From Candidatus Poribacteria bacterium (GTDB taxonomy: Bacteria; Poribacteria; WGA-4E; WGA-3G): a stretch of 57,058 nucleotides of DNA. Every line of letters begins with the position of its first letter. Position 1 is the stretch's first letter. Positions 1-8,435 of this stretch are shown here, piece by piece. The position numbers were made by a program, and so were the translations under genes. The stretch is from the NCBI GenBank assembly GCA_022394775.1, contig JAGFCB010000110.1:1-57058 (forward strand). Direction: 5' to 3'. A model generated the notes under the pieces. That model did no database searches and was not told the origin of the DNA. It saw only the letters and a program-made list of their open reading frames with translations.

Positions 1-668
1 GCGGTAGAGTGATCTAATATACCGTCCATTGAATATCCGTGTCTCTGTTCCGTCATGAGAAACTATCGGGTGTATTTCGCCTATATCAACGCCTATGACT
101 TCTTGACCTATTTCGGTTGTTTCGATTTCATACTGATATGAGAAATGGAGCGTCCATTTTCCATAACTGTAGCACAAATCAATCGTTGCGATATGTTCTG
201 CTTTAGACATATCAAAGCTACTTGGCAAAGGTATATCTATCTTTGGTTGACCTTGTGCCAAAGAGAGTTCAACGCGTTTTCCAAAGAGTGCACCTTCAAC
301 AAATCGGATAGCAGACTTTTTGAAACGCGTCGTCATATAGTTTTTTCGTTTATGAGGAGGTTTCGGTTTCTGAATGCTACCGCTCTTTTTCAAGGCAGCG
401 TAGGATTTCCAAGACTTGAAATATCGTTGCAATACGGCTTGTCTACTTTGTGAATGCAAGAGAGGATTCGAGAGTTTTTTATCCAGCCATCCCTCGCAAT
501 CCTTAACGAAATAAAAGTCTCTATGGGCATGCGGATACCCGCGTTGATATTGGTAGAAGTCCATGAGTGTCAGGCAGTCATTCCAAACAGCAGCAGAGGC
601 AGCATTGACTTCAGAGAATATCGGTTGTTCTTCTATTTTCAGTGTTTGGGTGCGGTAAAACTTGGCAT
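1..668 (-). CDS. tnpB: IS200/IS605-family TnpB (RNA-guided nuclease), 3' part off the left edge, frameshifted near its start
   Basis: Translating the minus strand from 666 down to 1 gives an uninterrupted 222-residue frame beginning AKFYRTQTLKIEEQ and containing GVDIGEIHPIVSHDG, the first RuvC-like catalytic motif (GVDxG) of TnpB. The C-terminal catalytic residues and zinc ribbon lie outside the window. It sits directly downstream of tnpA on the same strand, the usual order. The natural start ATG (668-666) follows the tnpA stop codon with no gap but reads into a TGA after nine codons. Adding one base after the first eight bases (ATGCCAAG) would join that ATG to the long frame. The upstream end of the long frame has no ATG, GTG or TTG before an internal ATG at 564-562. 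I therefore infer a one-base deletion in a real tnpB, or a sequence error. The family call is secure; whether the gene is intact is not. Confidence 0.85.
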
Positions 669-1082
669 CTATACACCCTTTTGGTTCTCAATATACTGCT
701 TGAGAACTTCAAGTGTGACGTTACCCGCACTCGCAACAAACTTTGAACGTGTCCACAGGCAAGGCAGTCGGCGTTTCAATGTTGGGAACTCGTTGCGAAG
801 TATCTTAGCTGTATATCCTTTGATTTTACCAATTACGCTTGTTACGGAAACATTAGGTGGAATGCTCGCGAGCAAATGAACATGGTCAGGCATGCTTTCA
901 ACTTCTCTGACGATATATTGGTATGTCTCTTGTTGATCAAAGATCAATGCTTTCAAACGCTCTTGGATTTCAGGAGATAGAACAGAACGACGATATTTTG
1001 TAGCCCAAATGATATGATACTCACAGGCAAAGGTCGTCGTTTCTGTTGTGTCATATTTGTGGTCTTTGTTTGATATATTCAT
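669..1082 (-). CDS. tnpA: IS200/IS605-family Y1 (HUH) transposase TnpA
   Basis: This 137-residue protein is the single-strand DNA transposase that excises and inserts IS200/IS605 elements at their hairpin ends. It has the family's length, the HUH-type metal motif in MPDHVHLL, and a C-terminal Tyr in VLKQYIENQ placed as the Y1 nucleophile. The early segment CEYHIIWATKYRR is typical of the family. I start it at the ATG at 1082-1080 and not at the in-frame upstream codon at 1130, because a consensus promoter overlaps that upstream stretch. Its stop abuts the ATG of tnpB. The coding sequence is intact. Confidence 0.93.
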   Translation of the reverse strand: MNISNKDHKYDTTETTTFACEYHIIWATKYRRSVLSPEIQERLKALIFDQQETYQYIVREVESMPDHVHLLASIPPNVSVTSVIGKIKGYTAKILRNEFPTLKRRLPCLWTRSKFVASAGNVTLEVLKQYIENQKGV

Positions 1083-1089
1083 GCTATTA

Positions 1090-1118
1090 ATTATACCACA
1101 AACATTAGATATTGTCAA
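1090..1118 (-). promoter_or_regulatory. Exact-consensus sigma70 promoter of tnpA
   Basis: On the minus strand TTGACA (1118-1113) and TATAAT (1095-1090) are separated by exactly 17 bases, with a TGG extended -10 triplet. The ATG of tnpA begins only seven bases after the -10 box, so the transcript would be leaderless or nearly so. Confidence 0.7.
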
Positions 1119-1164
1119 GTCAATTAGCAAAAAATAATAGGTTTGGTATGTTTCAAACGATTAA

Positions 1165-1207
1165 CCGCTACTACATCCCAAACCTGAAGGATTGGGCTTT
1201 GTAGCGG
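1165..1207. repeat. Imperfect hairpin at the tnpA-proximal end of the IS200/IS605 element
   Basis: CCGCTAC (1165-1171) pairs with GTAGCGG (1201-1207), and inside it CCCAA (1177-1181) pairs with TTGGG (1192-1196). It lies about 85 bp outside the tnpA start, where these elements carry the subterminal hairpin recognised by TnpA. I cannot fix the exact element end. The rest of 1208-1490 shows no convincing gene. Confidence 0.6.
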
Positions 1208-1491
1208 AATGTTTGGTAAGTGTATTGTGGAGTAGCAAGGGACGTATTCACGGTTAATTTTGTCCAAGTCCTCTTATATAAGGTATATAGGCGGGTGCCC
1301 ACATAAAAAAGTCAGTTGGATGTTTGATGATTCGTTATAAGTCTCGCTTAATTAGAGTATAGCATAAGTGCGGATAGAAGCCAAATGGAGATGTAGATAT
1401 CTCAGCAAAAGGAGCAGAGGTGAAAAGAATATAAACAGATTTCCGCGCTTACAACGCTGATAACTGATAATTGCCAAATATTATTTTTCTA

Positions 1492-1520
1492 TTTACACAA
1501 TTTCTGATTAATGCTATAAT
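1492..1520 (+). promoter_or_regulatory. Sigma70-type promoter upstream of the ECF sigma operon
   Basis: TTTACA (1492-1497) and TATAAT (1515-1520) have a 17-base spacer. Transcription would begin near 1527, about 175 bases before the sigma factor gene. The stretch 1208-1703 otherwise holds only this box, the second candidate promoter at 1636 and one copy of a short CTGATAAC-type repeat near 1457. Confidence 0.5.
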
Positions 1521-1635
1521 AGCATGCAAAGCGCATTTTGATTTTGTCTGAGTTAAATTTAAACGGACTTCCCAGACAGGCGGGCGTTCTACGCGCGTTA
1601 ATTCATTAGCGTATCGTTGATAAATATATTTTTTT

Positions 1636-1664
1636 TGAACGGTTTGAGAAAAAGTGTTGTCTAA
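1636..1664 (+). promoter_or_regulatory. Candidate ECF-type (auto-regulated) promoter
   Basis: TGAACGG (1636-1642) resembles the GGAACTT -35 element of RpoE-type sigma factors, and GTCTAA (1659-1664) matches their -10 element, with a 16-base spacer. It lies about 40 bases before the start codon of an ECF sigma gene, where autoregulatory promoters usually sit. This is a motif-based inference. Confidence 0.4.
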
Positions 1665-1703
1665 CCAAATTAATCAGTCAGAAATATCGAGGAGAGCAGT
1701 TCG

Positions 1704-2288
1704 GTGGATAGAACGGAAGCCTTGCTCATAGCCGATCTTTGTGAAGGCGACGAGACAGCATTAGCCCCCTTGGTGGAAAGATATAAACGGATGGTGTACC
1801 GCCTCGCGGTGCAGATTACCAAGAACCACGCTGATGCCGACGACGTGATGCAGGAGACCTTTATTAAGGTCTACCGGTCAATTCACACATTCCGGCGGGA
1901 TGCAGCTTTCGAGACATGGCTCTACCGAATAGCCGTGAACGAAGCACTCAACTTTGTCAGGCGTAGAGACCGTCGGCGAGAATGCACACTTGAGACAACC
2001 GTAGAAACGGAATACGAAGCAACCGCCCGACACTATGCGCAGCTTGCAAACGACCCGCACACACAAGCAGAGAAATCAGAACTTCGGCAATATGTCACAG
2101 AGGCAGTCAATAGTTTGTCATTGAAACACCGGATGGTGGTCATCCTCCATGAATTTGAGGGGCTGACGCACGCCGAGATCGCCTCAATCCTTAATTGTTC
2201 CGAAGGCACAGTCCGTTCTCGCTTGCATTACGCACGCAAGAAACTCCGAACTTTACTCAAACCGTATATGGATGCCGGAGCAATTTAA
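1704..2288 (+). CDS. ECF (RpoE-like) RNA polymerase sigma factor
   Basis: This 194-residue protein has sigma region 2 at about residues 22-88 (LVERYKRMVYRLA, then DADDVMQETFIKVY, the core-binding and -10 recognition helices) and region 4 at about 133-183 (LSLKHRMVVILHEFEGLTHA, then SEGTVRSRLHYARKKL, a helix-turn-helix for the -35). Regions 1 and 3 are absent, which defines the ECF class. The start is GTG at 1704, preceded by GGAG nine bases upstream. The next gene encodes a membrane anti-sigma factor with a zinc finger, so its activity is presumably released by an envelope signal. The third gene of the set encodes a giant TPR protein. Its target regulon cannot be read from the sequence, apart from possible autoregulation. 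Confidence 0.95.
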   Translation: MDRTEALLIADLCEGDETALAPLVERYKRMVYRLAVQITKNHADADDVMQETFIKVYRSIHTFRRDAAFETWLYRIAVNEALNFVRRRDRRRECTLETTVETEYEATARHYAQLANDPHTQAEKSELRQYVTEAVNSLSLKHRMVVILHEFEGLTHAEIASILNCSEGTVRSRLHYARKKLRTLLKPYMDAGAI

Positions 2289-2491
2289 ACTGGATATAGA
2301 GATAAGTTAAGTTTATGGCACCGACAAGAGTGCCCTACAAGGTGTCCACACATTTTAGAATGTAACATAGTTCTTTCTATCCGAATTTCTGACGAAAATG
2401 GCTAAAAGACCCAAAATTGGATACCGCTGACAAGTGCTTCAAACACCAACAACTCTTAATTTCGAAGCACACAATGTCGTGGAGAATATCA

Positions 2492-3445
2492 ATGAGATCA
2501 AAATGCCAGAAAATAGAACCGCTTGTATCTGACTATATAGACGGAACGCTTTCCGAACAGCAGACAACCGATGTCACATCACATCTCCGTTCCTGCTGGT
2601 CGTGTAAACGAGAGATCGCTGATCTCAAAAAGACGCAGCACCTCCTGAAAAACTTCTACGTTGAACCGGAAGCGTCCGACACTTATTATGCGCAATTTAC
2701 AACGCAGCTTCAGAAACGCATTGAACAGAGTGCGCCGACTGCACTCTATCAACGCTTCGCTGCGGCTACAACGCGTCTCGGTTGGCAGCTACTAACACAG
2801 GTCTATCGATACGCAGATCGTTTCCACCCGAGCAGATTTATCGCCGTCAGACGACACGCTGTCCCTTATTACGTTCTGACATTAGCAATGACCATGTTGC
2901 TCGCAACACCGTTCCTGCTAACACAAGTTTCGATGCACAATAACGGCGAAGATGCCCGCTTTCCATCTGCTGGTATACCGTCCGCGGTAGCACTCGCAGT
3001 TCAGAAAGATAAAACCACAACCGAATCCGTTGGGATCCGTCGAAACATGAATAGTGAACGTGCGACAGAAACACCTGCTGTAGATTCAGGGTCTGATGTC
3101 TGGAAATTTACGAATGAACCGATGATAGATGGGTATATCCTGACGACCCTCCATAAACGGAGTTCCGATACAATGCCGAGCGTTGCATTGGACATCGATT
3201 CGGAATTGCTTGCTTACACCGAATTTCCTTCACAAGGTGCCATTTGGGCGCGGCGAACGAGCCGAGATGTACTCACCGAAGGCAGATATGCACTCCTGCT
3301 GTTACGAGGTATCAATACAGGACAGCAGGCGCTCCAACAGTATGAACGGAAACGGAGCGAGCTTAAAGGATTTTCACAAAAATTGTTGGATGTACCGCTC
3401 GAGATGTTGTCTGTTGCAGCGGTTCACGATCCGATAGAACTCTAA
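2492..3445 (+). CDS. Membrane anti-sigma factor with N-terminal zinc finger (zf-HC2 type)
   Basis: The product is 317 residues. The N-terminus carries a His-x3-Cys-x2-Cys motif (HLRSCWSCKRE) after the helix IEPLVSDYIDGTLSEQQ, the usual anti-sigma zinc-finger fold that holds an ECF sigma factor. One membrane segment (YYVLTLAMTMLLATPFLL) lies near the middle, and a C-terminal domain of about 150 residues is predicted on the far side of the membrane. I chose the ATG at 2492 because GGAGA lies six bases before it; in-frame starts at 2417 (TTG) and 2474 lack such a site and would add residues before the conserved helix. It follows the sigma gene by about 200 bases. The C-terminal domain, which would sense the signal, is not one I recognise. 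Confidence 0.85.
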   Translation: MRSKCQKIEPLVSDYIDGTLSEQQTTDVTSHLRSCWSCKREIADLKKTQHLLKNFYVEPEASDTYYAQFTTQLQKRIEQSAPTALYQRFAAATTRLGWQLLTQVYRYADRFHPSRFIAVRRHAVPYYVLTLAMTMLLATPFLLTQVSMHNNGEDARFPSAGIPSAVALAVQKDKTTTESVGIRRNMNSERATETPAVDSGSDVWKFTNEPMIDGYILTTLHKRSSDTMPSVALDIDSELLAYTEFPSQGAIWARRTSRDVLTEGRYALLLLRGINTGQQALQQYERKRSELKGFSQKLLDVPLEMLSVAAVHDPIEL

Positions 3446-3457
3446 CTATCCCGTAGA

Positions 3458-3482
3458 TTGGGTTGAACATAGTAAAACCCAA
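3458..3482 (+). other. Short hairpin between the anti-sigma gene and the TPR gene
   Basis: TTGGGTT (3458-3464) pairs perfectly with AACCCAA (3476-3482) around an 11-base loop. There is no U-run after it, so it is more likely a processing or attenuating element than a terminator. It ends about 13 bases before the Shine-Dalgarno AAAGGAG of the next gene. Confidence 0.35.
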
Positions 3483-3506
3483 CTCTGATAACTAAAGGAG
3501 AATATA

Positions 3507-6500
3507 ATGAACCCAAGGATTTTGGGAATTATTGGTGGTCTCGCCTTAGTGGTGGCACTACTTTCACCGTTTATGATGGGTAGCTCGAAAAAAGTAGAGA
3601 AACTTTTTCAAGACGCTGAAGACCTCTATGGACAAGCAGATTATGAGGGGGCAATCGCTAAGTATACCGAGGCACTCGAAGAATCAACGAAGCGCGGTGT
3701 GAAAACCGAAGTTATTGATAAGGATTTCCCCACGCTCGCCAACTATAAGATCGCTGTCAGTTATTCACGTCTCGCTGAACAATCGGGGGATGTCAATCAC
3801 TATGACAAGGCAATCGAATTCATTGAAATGGTCGCACCGACAGCTACCATTCCGAAACACCAAGAGGGGTTAACCTATCTCTGGGGACACATCCTCTACC
3901 GGACAGAACAGTTTGAATTGGCTGAACCGAAGTTCACGCAGCTTATTGAAAACTTCCCTAACAGCCTCTTCGTCGAAAACGCTTGGTACGCAATCGGGCA
4001 GCTCAACTATAAATTGCAAAATTACGAAGACTCGCGGCAGGCATTCAAAGCCGTGCTTGATGGCTTCCCGAATTCCGATTTCAAAGATGATGCCCAACAC
4101 CTTATCGCGCAGTCATTCCTTAATGAGTCTAACTACGAGCAAGCCTATCAGGAATTCGATAAGATCGCGACAGAGGAATTCAAGAATTATCCTGATCTGC
4201 AAGCCGAAGCGATGTATAAAGCCGCGTATAGCTTGAACCAACTCGGTCGGGACGATGAAGCGATTGGCAGGTATACCAACTTCATCACACAGTTCCCTGA
4301 AAGCCAATACGTCACGGCGGCGTACTTTGACCAAGGCGCGATCTATGCCCGTCAAAAGGACTATGACAACGCACGCGTCAACTATGAACTTGCCCTTCAG
4401 AACACTGCAGACCGCGGACTCCAATCGGAAATCCAATCTGCTATCGGAAGCACGTACTACGATCAGGGCGACTATGAAAACGCGATCGTTTCATACAACA
4501 CGCTCCTCGAACAATACCCTGAAAGCGACTTCATCGCTGAAGCGAAAGTCGGTATCTCTGATAGCCATTTCCGCCTAGCGAATTGGAGTGAGGCAGCCGT
4601 CGCCTATGAACGCGTTATTAACGAACACCAAGAAGAGACCGATTACATTCCGTACTGCTCCTACCAGATCGGGGAAGCGTACTACAAACTCGGCAGTGAC
4701 CAGCGGAAAGCCGGTGATACTGAAGCCGGTCAAGCGACACTGGAACTCGCCTTGCAGTGGTATCAAAAAACGATTGACGACTACCCGCAAGATCCCGTTG
4801 CCCCGCACGCACTCTATGGTGCAATTTGGGCACTCAACGACCTTGGACGGCAGGAAGAACTCGAAACCGTCGCACGCGAGTTTATCGAAAAGAACAAAAA
4901 CGATAACGAGTTCGACATCCTCGCAGCAGAGGTCCAACTCCGCTTCGCAGATATCAAACGGACGGAATTCAAACAGTACATTGAAGCCGCTGAAGAATAT
5001 GCGAAGTTGTGGGAATACCGCGATCTACCAAAGTTCCACCTCGTCAAATTGATGGGCAAATTCTTTGAAGGACGCTCCTATTACGAAGCCGCTAAACCTG
5101 AAGGTTATCAAGAAGGCGATGCAGGTGCTGGCTTCGATCAAGAGCACCTTCAGAAATCCGTCGCAGCCTATCAACAAGCAGTCGCTAAGTTTAACGACGA
5201 TGCTTTCCTCCCAGGTGTTGCTGAAGAACGTTATGATGACTTCGGCGAACGTATGGCACAGGTCGAAGCGTGTCTCATGAACGAAGCACTCTCACACGAG
5301 ATGCTCGGTGACTGGTTACAAGCACGCGATCGGTATGCATCGATCCCTGAGACGAGTGAATACTTTGAACGCGCCCTGCTCCTTATTGCTAATAGTCACG
5401 TCAAGGAAGGCGATAAAGAGGGTGCGATTAACTACTACAACAGCATTTTAGATAAACTTGCTGATGCTGACAACCGCTCCTTAGCAGAAATTAAACTCGC
5501 AGACTTGCTCCGCGCAGAGGAACGGTTTGAAGAAGCAGCAACTCAATATCAAGCCGTCGTTGATGGCAATCCGACAGGTGAATATGCCGACGATGCACTC
5601 TATCTTGTCGGGCTGTGCTATTATCAAGCGGCTTCTGAAAACCCGGCACTCTTAACGTCCTCCGAAAGTGCTTTCCAACGCGTGATTGCGGACTATCCGA
5701 ATAGCCCGAACGCCGTTGAAGCCTATTATGGTTTGGCACTCGCCTATCGAGATGCTGCACAAAAACAGAACGCGACAGAGAAGTGGCCGCTTATCCTCGC
5801 ACTCGTTGATGAAGCGAATGATAAATTTTCGGGAAGTGACGATGAGCTTGTTCTTAAGACCCTCGGACATATCGAGTTGATTAAGGCAACGGCTATAGAA
5901 AACAGCAGTGAAGATGTTGATATTGATTCCCTCGTAGCCTCTCTGAAGCGGATTGTTGATAATGCCGGCGCGCCAGAAGACGCACGCAGCCGTTCGCAGT
6001 TGAAGATCGGGCACACTTACTACGGTGCGAAACGCTATGACGAAGCATTGGCGGAGTATCTCTTCTTCGTGCAAACTTTCCCGAATAGCGAACTTGCACC
6101 CAACGCGCAATACCAAGCAGCGGTCTGCCACTATCAAATCGCACAAGCTGCGACAGATGCCGGTAGTAAGAAACTTAGCCTCCAAAACGCCGCTGATGCA
6201 GCCGCAAAAGTGGCAACGCTGACAAACGATGCGAATAATCTCATCAGTGCCAATTACACCGCAGGTCTGGCATTGTTAGGGTTAGAGGATCCGAAAGGTG
6301 CCGCGAACGCATTCCGACAGGTTACAGCCCAAGAAGGCAAAACTGAGGACGAAGCGCGGAAGGCTCTCGTTTTCCAAGCGCACTCACGCCTCGCTGAACT
6401 TAATGGCACCCTCGGTGACCATCAGGCAGCAGTCCAAGAGTATCAGTATATTATCGAAAATACTGAGGATATTGACCTGAAAGGACGTTCCTACTTCGCC

Positions 6501-8210
6501 ATGGCATTCGCGCAAGAGGAACAACTCCAAGCCAATCAAGACGCATTGATGAGTTACCAGAACGCCATTGAACTCGTCAAGGATCCGCTCACCAGAGCGC
6601 AATCCTACTACCGAATGGGTCTAATTTATCAGGATAAAGTGAAACAACCTGATAAAGCCTTGGAAGCTTTCCAGACCTTGATCGGCGAATACAGCGGTTC
6701 AGACAATACGAGTGTCGCCTCAATGGTCGCTGATGCTGGCATCCGTCGTTCGACGCTTTATGTGGAACTCGGACGCTTAGACGAAGCCATCGCTGAAGCT
6801 GAGGAAGCACTTAGCCGGACAAAGGCGAATCCGAATGCAAGTGTGGCAGAAAAAGCCGCCGCGCAATATAACCTCGGTTTCCTCTACTCCGACAAAGCGC
6901 GTTCACTCTTCTCTAACGCACCCGGAACCGACCTCCAACCCTATATCGATGCGAGCCGGACCGCTGCGGGTTCCTTCTTTGAAGTGAACACAATCGCATC
7001 ACCGGTTGAAAAAGCAGATAAGAAGACGGTCATTCCGTATGTGCAAAACTCGCTGTTCCAAGCCGGTCAGATTTACTATTCTGTCGGTATCGGCGTGAAA
7101 TTGCCACAAGACCTGACAAGCGCACTCGCGCCACTGACAACATTTGTCGGTTACGTTGATAAAGGATTATTCCCGAAATCGGATGATCTCCGTAAGAACA
7201 CAGAGACTTCTCTAAACTATCTCGCCGCTGCGAACTTCGAGTTGGGACGGATGCAGGTAGGTATGGACGGTGAGATGTCTCAAACAGCGGTTAATTATTT
7301 CGTCGCCGCTGCAGACGTGTTCCGTGATATGGTGCGCCGCTATCCCAGCGCTAAAGATGCCGCTTACTGGCAGTATCACGTCGGTGAATCTTACTTCGCT
7401 TCGCAACAATTCGAGACAGCAATCTCAGAATACGAGAAGGTCCGCCAAGTTAACAAAGATCATAAGAGCGCCCCTGAATCGTTGTATGCTATCTCGACCT
7501 GTGCGCAGCTTCTGAGTGAAGCCGCGATGGAGGCAGGAGATGCCGAAGCGCAACAGGGTTGGTATGATCGGATTTTCGCAGCAAACGAAGTCCTCGCTGC
7601 AGAGTATCCGAATAGCCAGTACACTGCTGATGCACTTATTAATATCGGCAATAAGTACTTCAACTCCGGCTCAGAGGAAGGTATTGAACAACAGCAACGT
7701 ATCAGCCTCTATCAACAGGCAATTGATTACTACCAGAAAGCGATCAATACGCCCGGTATCAGTAACGAGTCGAAAGGCAAAGCACAAGAGTATCTCAACG
7801 ATACGGCGAATGCGCTTGCTTTCTACGAGTATGAACAGGCGAATCAGACGCTGAATTCAGCGAAACTCGTCAGAGGTGAAGAGCAGAAAACCCAGATCAC
7901 TGCTGCTATTGAAGCATTCACCAAAATCATTGAAGCGTATCCGACGAGTAAGTACGCAGACCTCGGTTTCGTGCAGATCGGCGAAGCCTATATGGTATTA
8001 GCGAATGACGACGATGCGTATTTCAATGACGCTCTGGAGTATTTCAACAAGTTGTGGGCAAAATATGAAACTGCTCCACCAAGTGATCCAAAAGTGAACG
8101 ACGCACTCCGGTTCGCCCAGCTAAAGGTCCAAGAGATTCTGAATTACATGCGGGCAAATAATCTGGAAATCCGTGAGGGTGCGGATCGTGCGGGCGGCGG
8201 TGGCGAGTAA
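3507..8210 (+). CDS. Giant membrane-anchored TPR-repeat protein (1567 aa)
   Basis: The N-terminus has one hydrophobic segment (ILGIIGGLALVVALLSPFMM), which is a signal anchor or uncleaved signal. Nearly all the rest is tandem TPR-like helical pairs of the YbgF/BamD kind, with the pattern A-x2-Y-x2-(G/A)-x-(C/A)-Y...ALxxYxxxIxxYPxS recurring about every 34-40 residues; GDYENAIVSYNTLLEQYPES is one clear unit. No catalytic domain is visible, and the C-terminus ends in a Gly-rich tail. Such proteins act as scaffolds for envelope complexes. A strong Shine-Dalgarno (AAAGGAGAATATA) precedes the ATG. The gene is third after the ECF sigma and anti-sigma genes and is closed by a terminator, so it is probably part of that regulatory unit. 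The particular partner is unknown. Confidence 0.85.
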   Translation: MNPRILGIIGGLALVVALLSPFMMGSSKKVEKLFQDAEDLYGQADYEGAIAKYTEALEESTKRGVKTEVIDKDFPTLANYKIAVSYSRLAEQSGDVNHYDKAIEFIEMVAPTATIPKHQEGLTYLWGHILYRTEQFELAEPKFTQLIENFPNSLFVENAWYAIGQLNYKLQNYEDSRQAFKAVLDGFPNSDFKDDAQHLIAQSFLNESNYEQAYQEFDKIATEEFKNYPDLQAEAMYKAAYSLNQLGRDDEAIGRYTNFITQFPESQYVTAAYFDQGAIYARQKDYDNARVNYELALQNTADRGLQSEIQSAIGSTYYDQGDYENAIVSYNTLLEQYPESDFIAEAKVGISDSHFRLANWSEAAVAYERVINEHQEETDYIPYCSYQIGEAYYKLGSDQRKAGDTEAGQATLELALQWYQKTIDDYPQDPVAPHALYGAIWALNDLGRQEELETVAREFIEKNKNDNEFDILAAEVQLRFADIKRTEFKQYIEAAEEYAKLWEYRDLPKFHLVKLMGKFFEGRSYYEAAKPEGYQEGDAGAGFDQEHLQKSVAAYQQAVAKFNDDAFLPGVAEERYDDFGERMAQVEACLMNEALSHEMLGDWLQARDRYASIPETSEYFERALLLIANSHVKEGDKEGAINYYNSILDKLADADNRSLAEIKLADLLRAEERFEEAATQYQAVVDGNPTGEYADDALYLVGLCYYQAASENPALLTSSESAFQRVIADYPNSPNAVEAYYGLALAYRDAAQKQNATEKWPLILALVDEANDKFSGSDDELVLKTLGHIELIKATAIENSSEDVDIDSLVASLKRIVDNAGAPEDARSRSQLKIGHTYYGAKRYDEALAEYLFFVQTFPNSELAPNAQYQAAVCHYQIAQAATDAGSKKLSLQNAADAAAKVATLTNDANNLISANYTAGLALLGLEDPKGAANAFRQVTAQEGKTEDEARKALVFQAHSRLAELNGTLGDHQAAVQEYQYIIENTEDIDLKGRSYFAMAFAQEEQLQANQDALMSYQNAIELVKDPLTRAQSYYRMGLIYQDKVKQPDKALEAFQTLIGEYSGSDNTSVASMVADAGIRRSTLYVELGRLDEAIAEAEEALSRTKANPNASVAEKAAAQYNLGFLYSDKARSLFSNAPGTDLQPYIDASRTAAGSFFEVNTIASPVEKADKKTVIPYVQNSLFQAGQIYYSVGIGVKLPQDLTSALAPLTTFVGYVDKGLFPKSDDLRKNTETSLNYLAAANFELGRMQVGMDGEMSQTAVNYFVAAADVFRDMVRRYPSAKDAAYWQYHVGESYFASQQFETAISEYEKVRQVNKDHKSAPESLYAISTCAQLLSEAAMEAGDAEAQQGWYDRIFAANEVLAAEYPNSQYTADALINIGNKYFNSGSEEGIEQQQRISLYQQAIDYYQKAINTPGISNESKGKAQEYLNDTANALAFYEYEQANQTLNSAKLVRGEEQKTQITAAIEAFTKIIEAYPTSKYADLGFVQIGEAYMVLANDDDAYFNDALEYFNKLWAKYETAPPSDPKVNDALRFAQLKVQEILNYMRANNLEIREGADRAGGGGE

Positions 8211-8265
8211 TCGCTACGGTCTCCGATTTCTTGTAGCCTCGCTCCCCTGAGCGTGGTTTCTCTGA

Positions 8266-8296
8266 AGGAGGATGCCATAAGGCATCCTCCTCTTTT
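8266..8296 (+). terminator. Rho-independent terminator after the TPR gene
   Basis: AGGAGGATGCC (8266-8276) and GGCATCCTCCT (8281-8291) form an 11-bp perfect stem with an ATAA loop, followed by CTTTT. It closes the sigma/anti-sigma/TPR unit. Confidence 0.85.
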
Positions 8297-8435
8297 ATGA
8301 ACTCTCCTAACTTTGAAACCCCAACCCCAAAGTTTACGGCACTGATGAAATATCAAAACGGAATAACATCCCGTTCTGTGCTAGTGAGGTTTGGAGTTTC
8401 ATGAATCTTTTGATGTATCAGTATTCACGTAAATA

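Noticed and set aside
145..879. Two plus-strand open frames of 102 and 141 codons
   Set aside because: They lie antisense to the tnpB frame and the end of tnpA, whose protein motifs are clear, and show no motif of their own.
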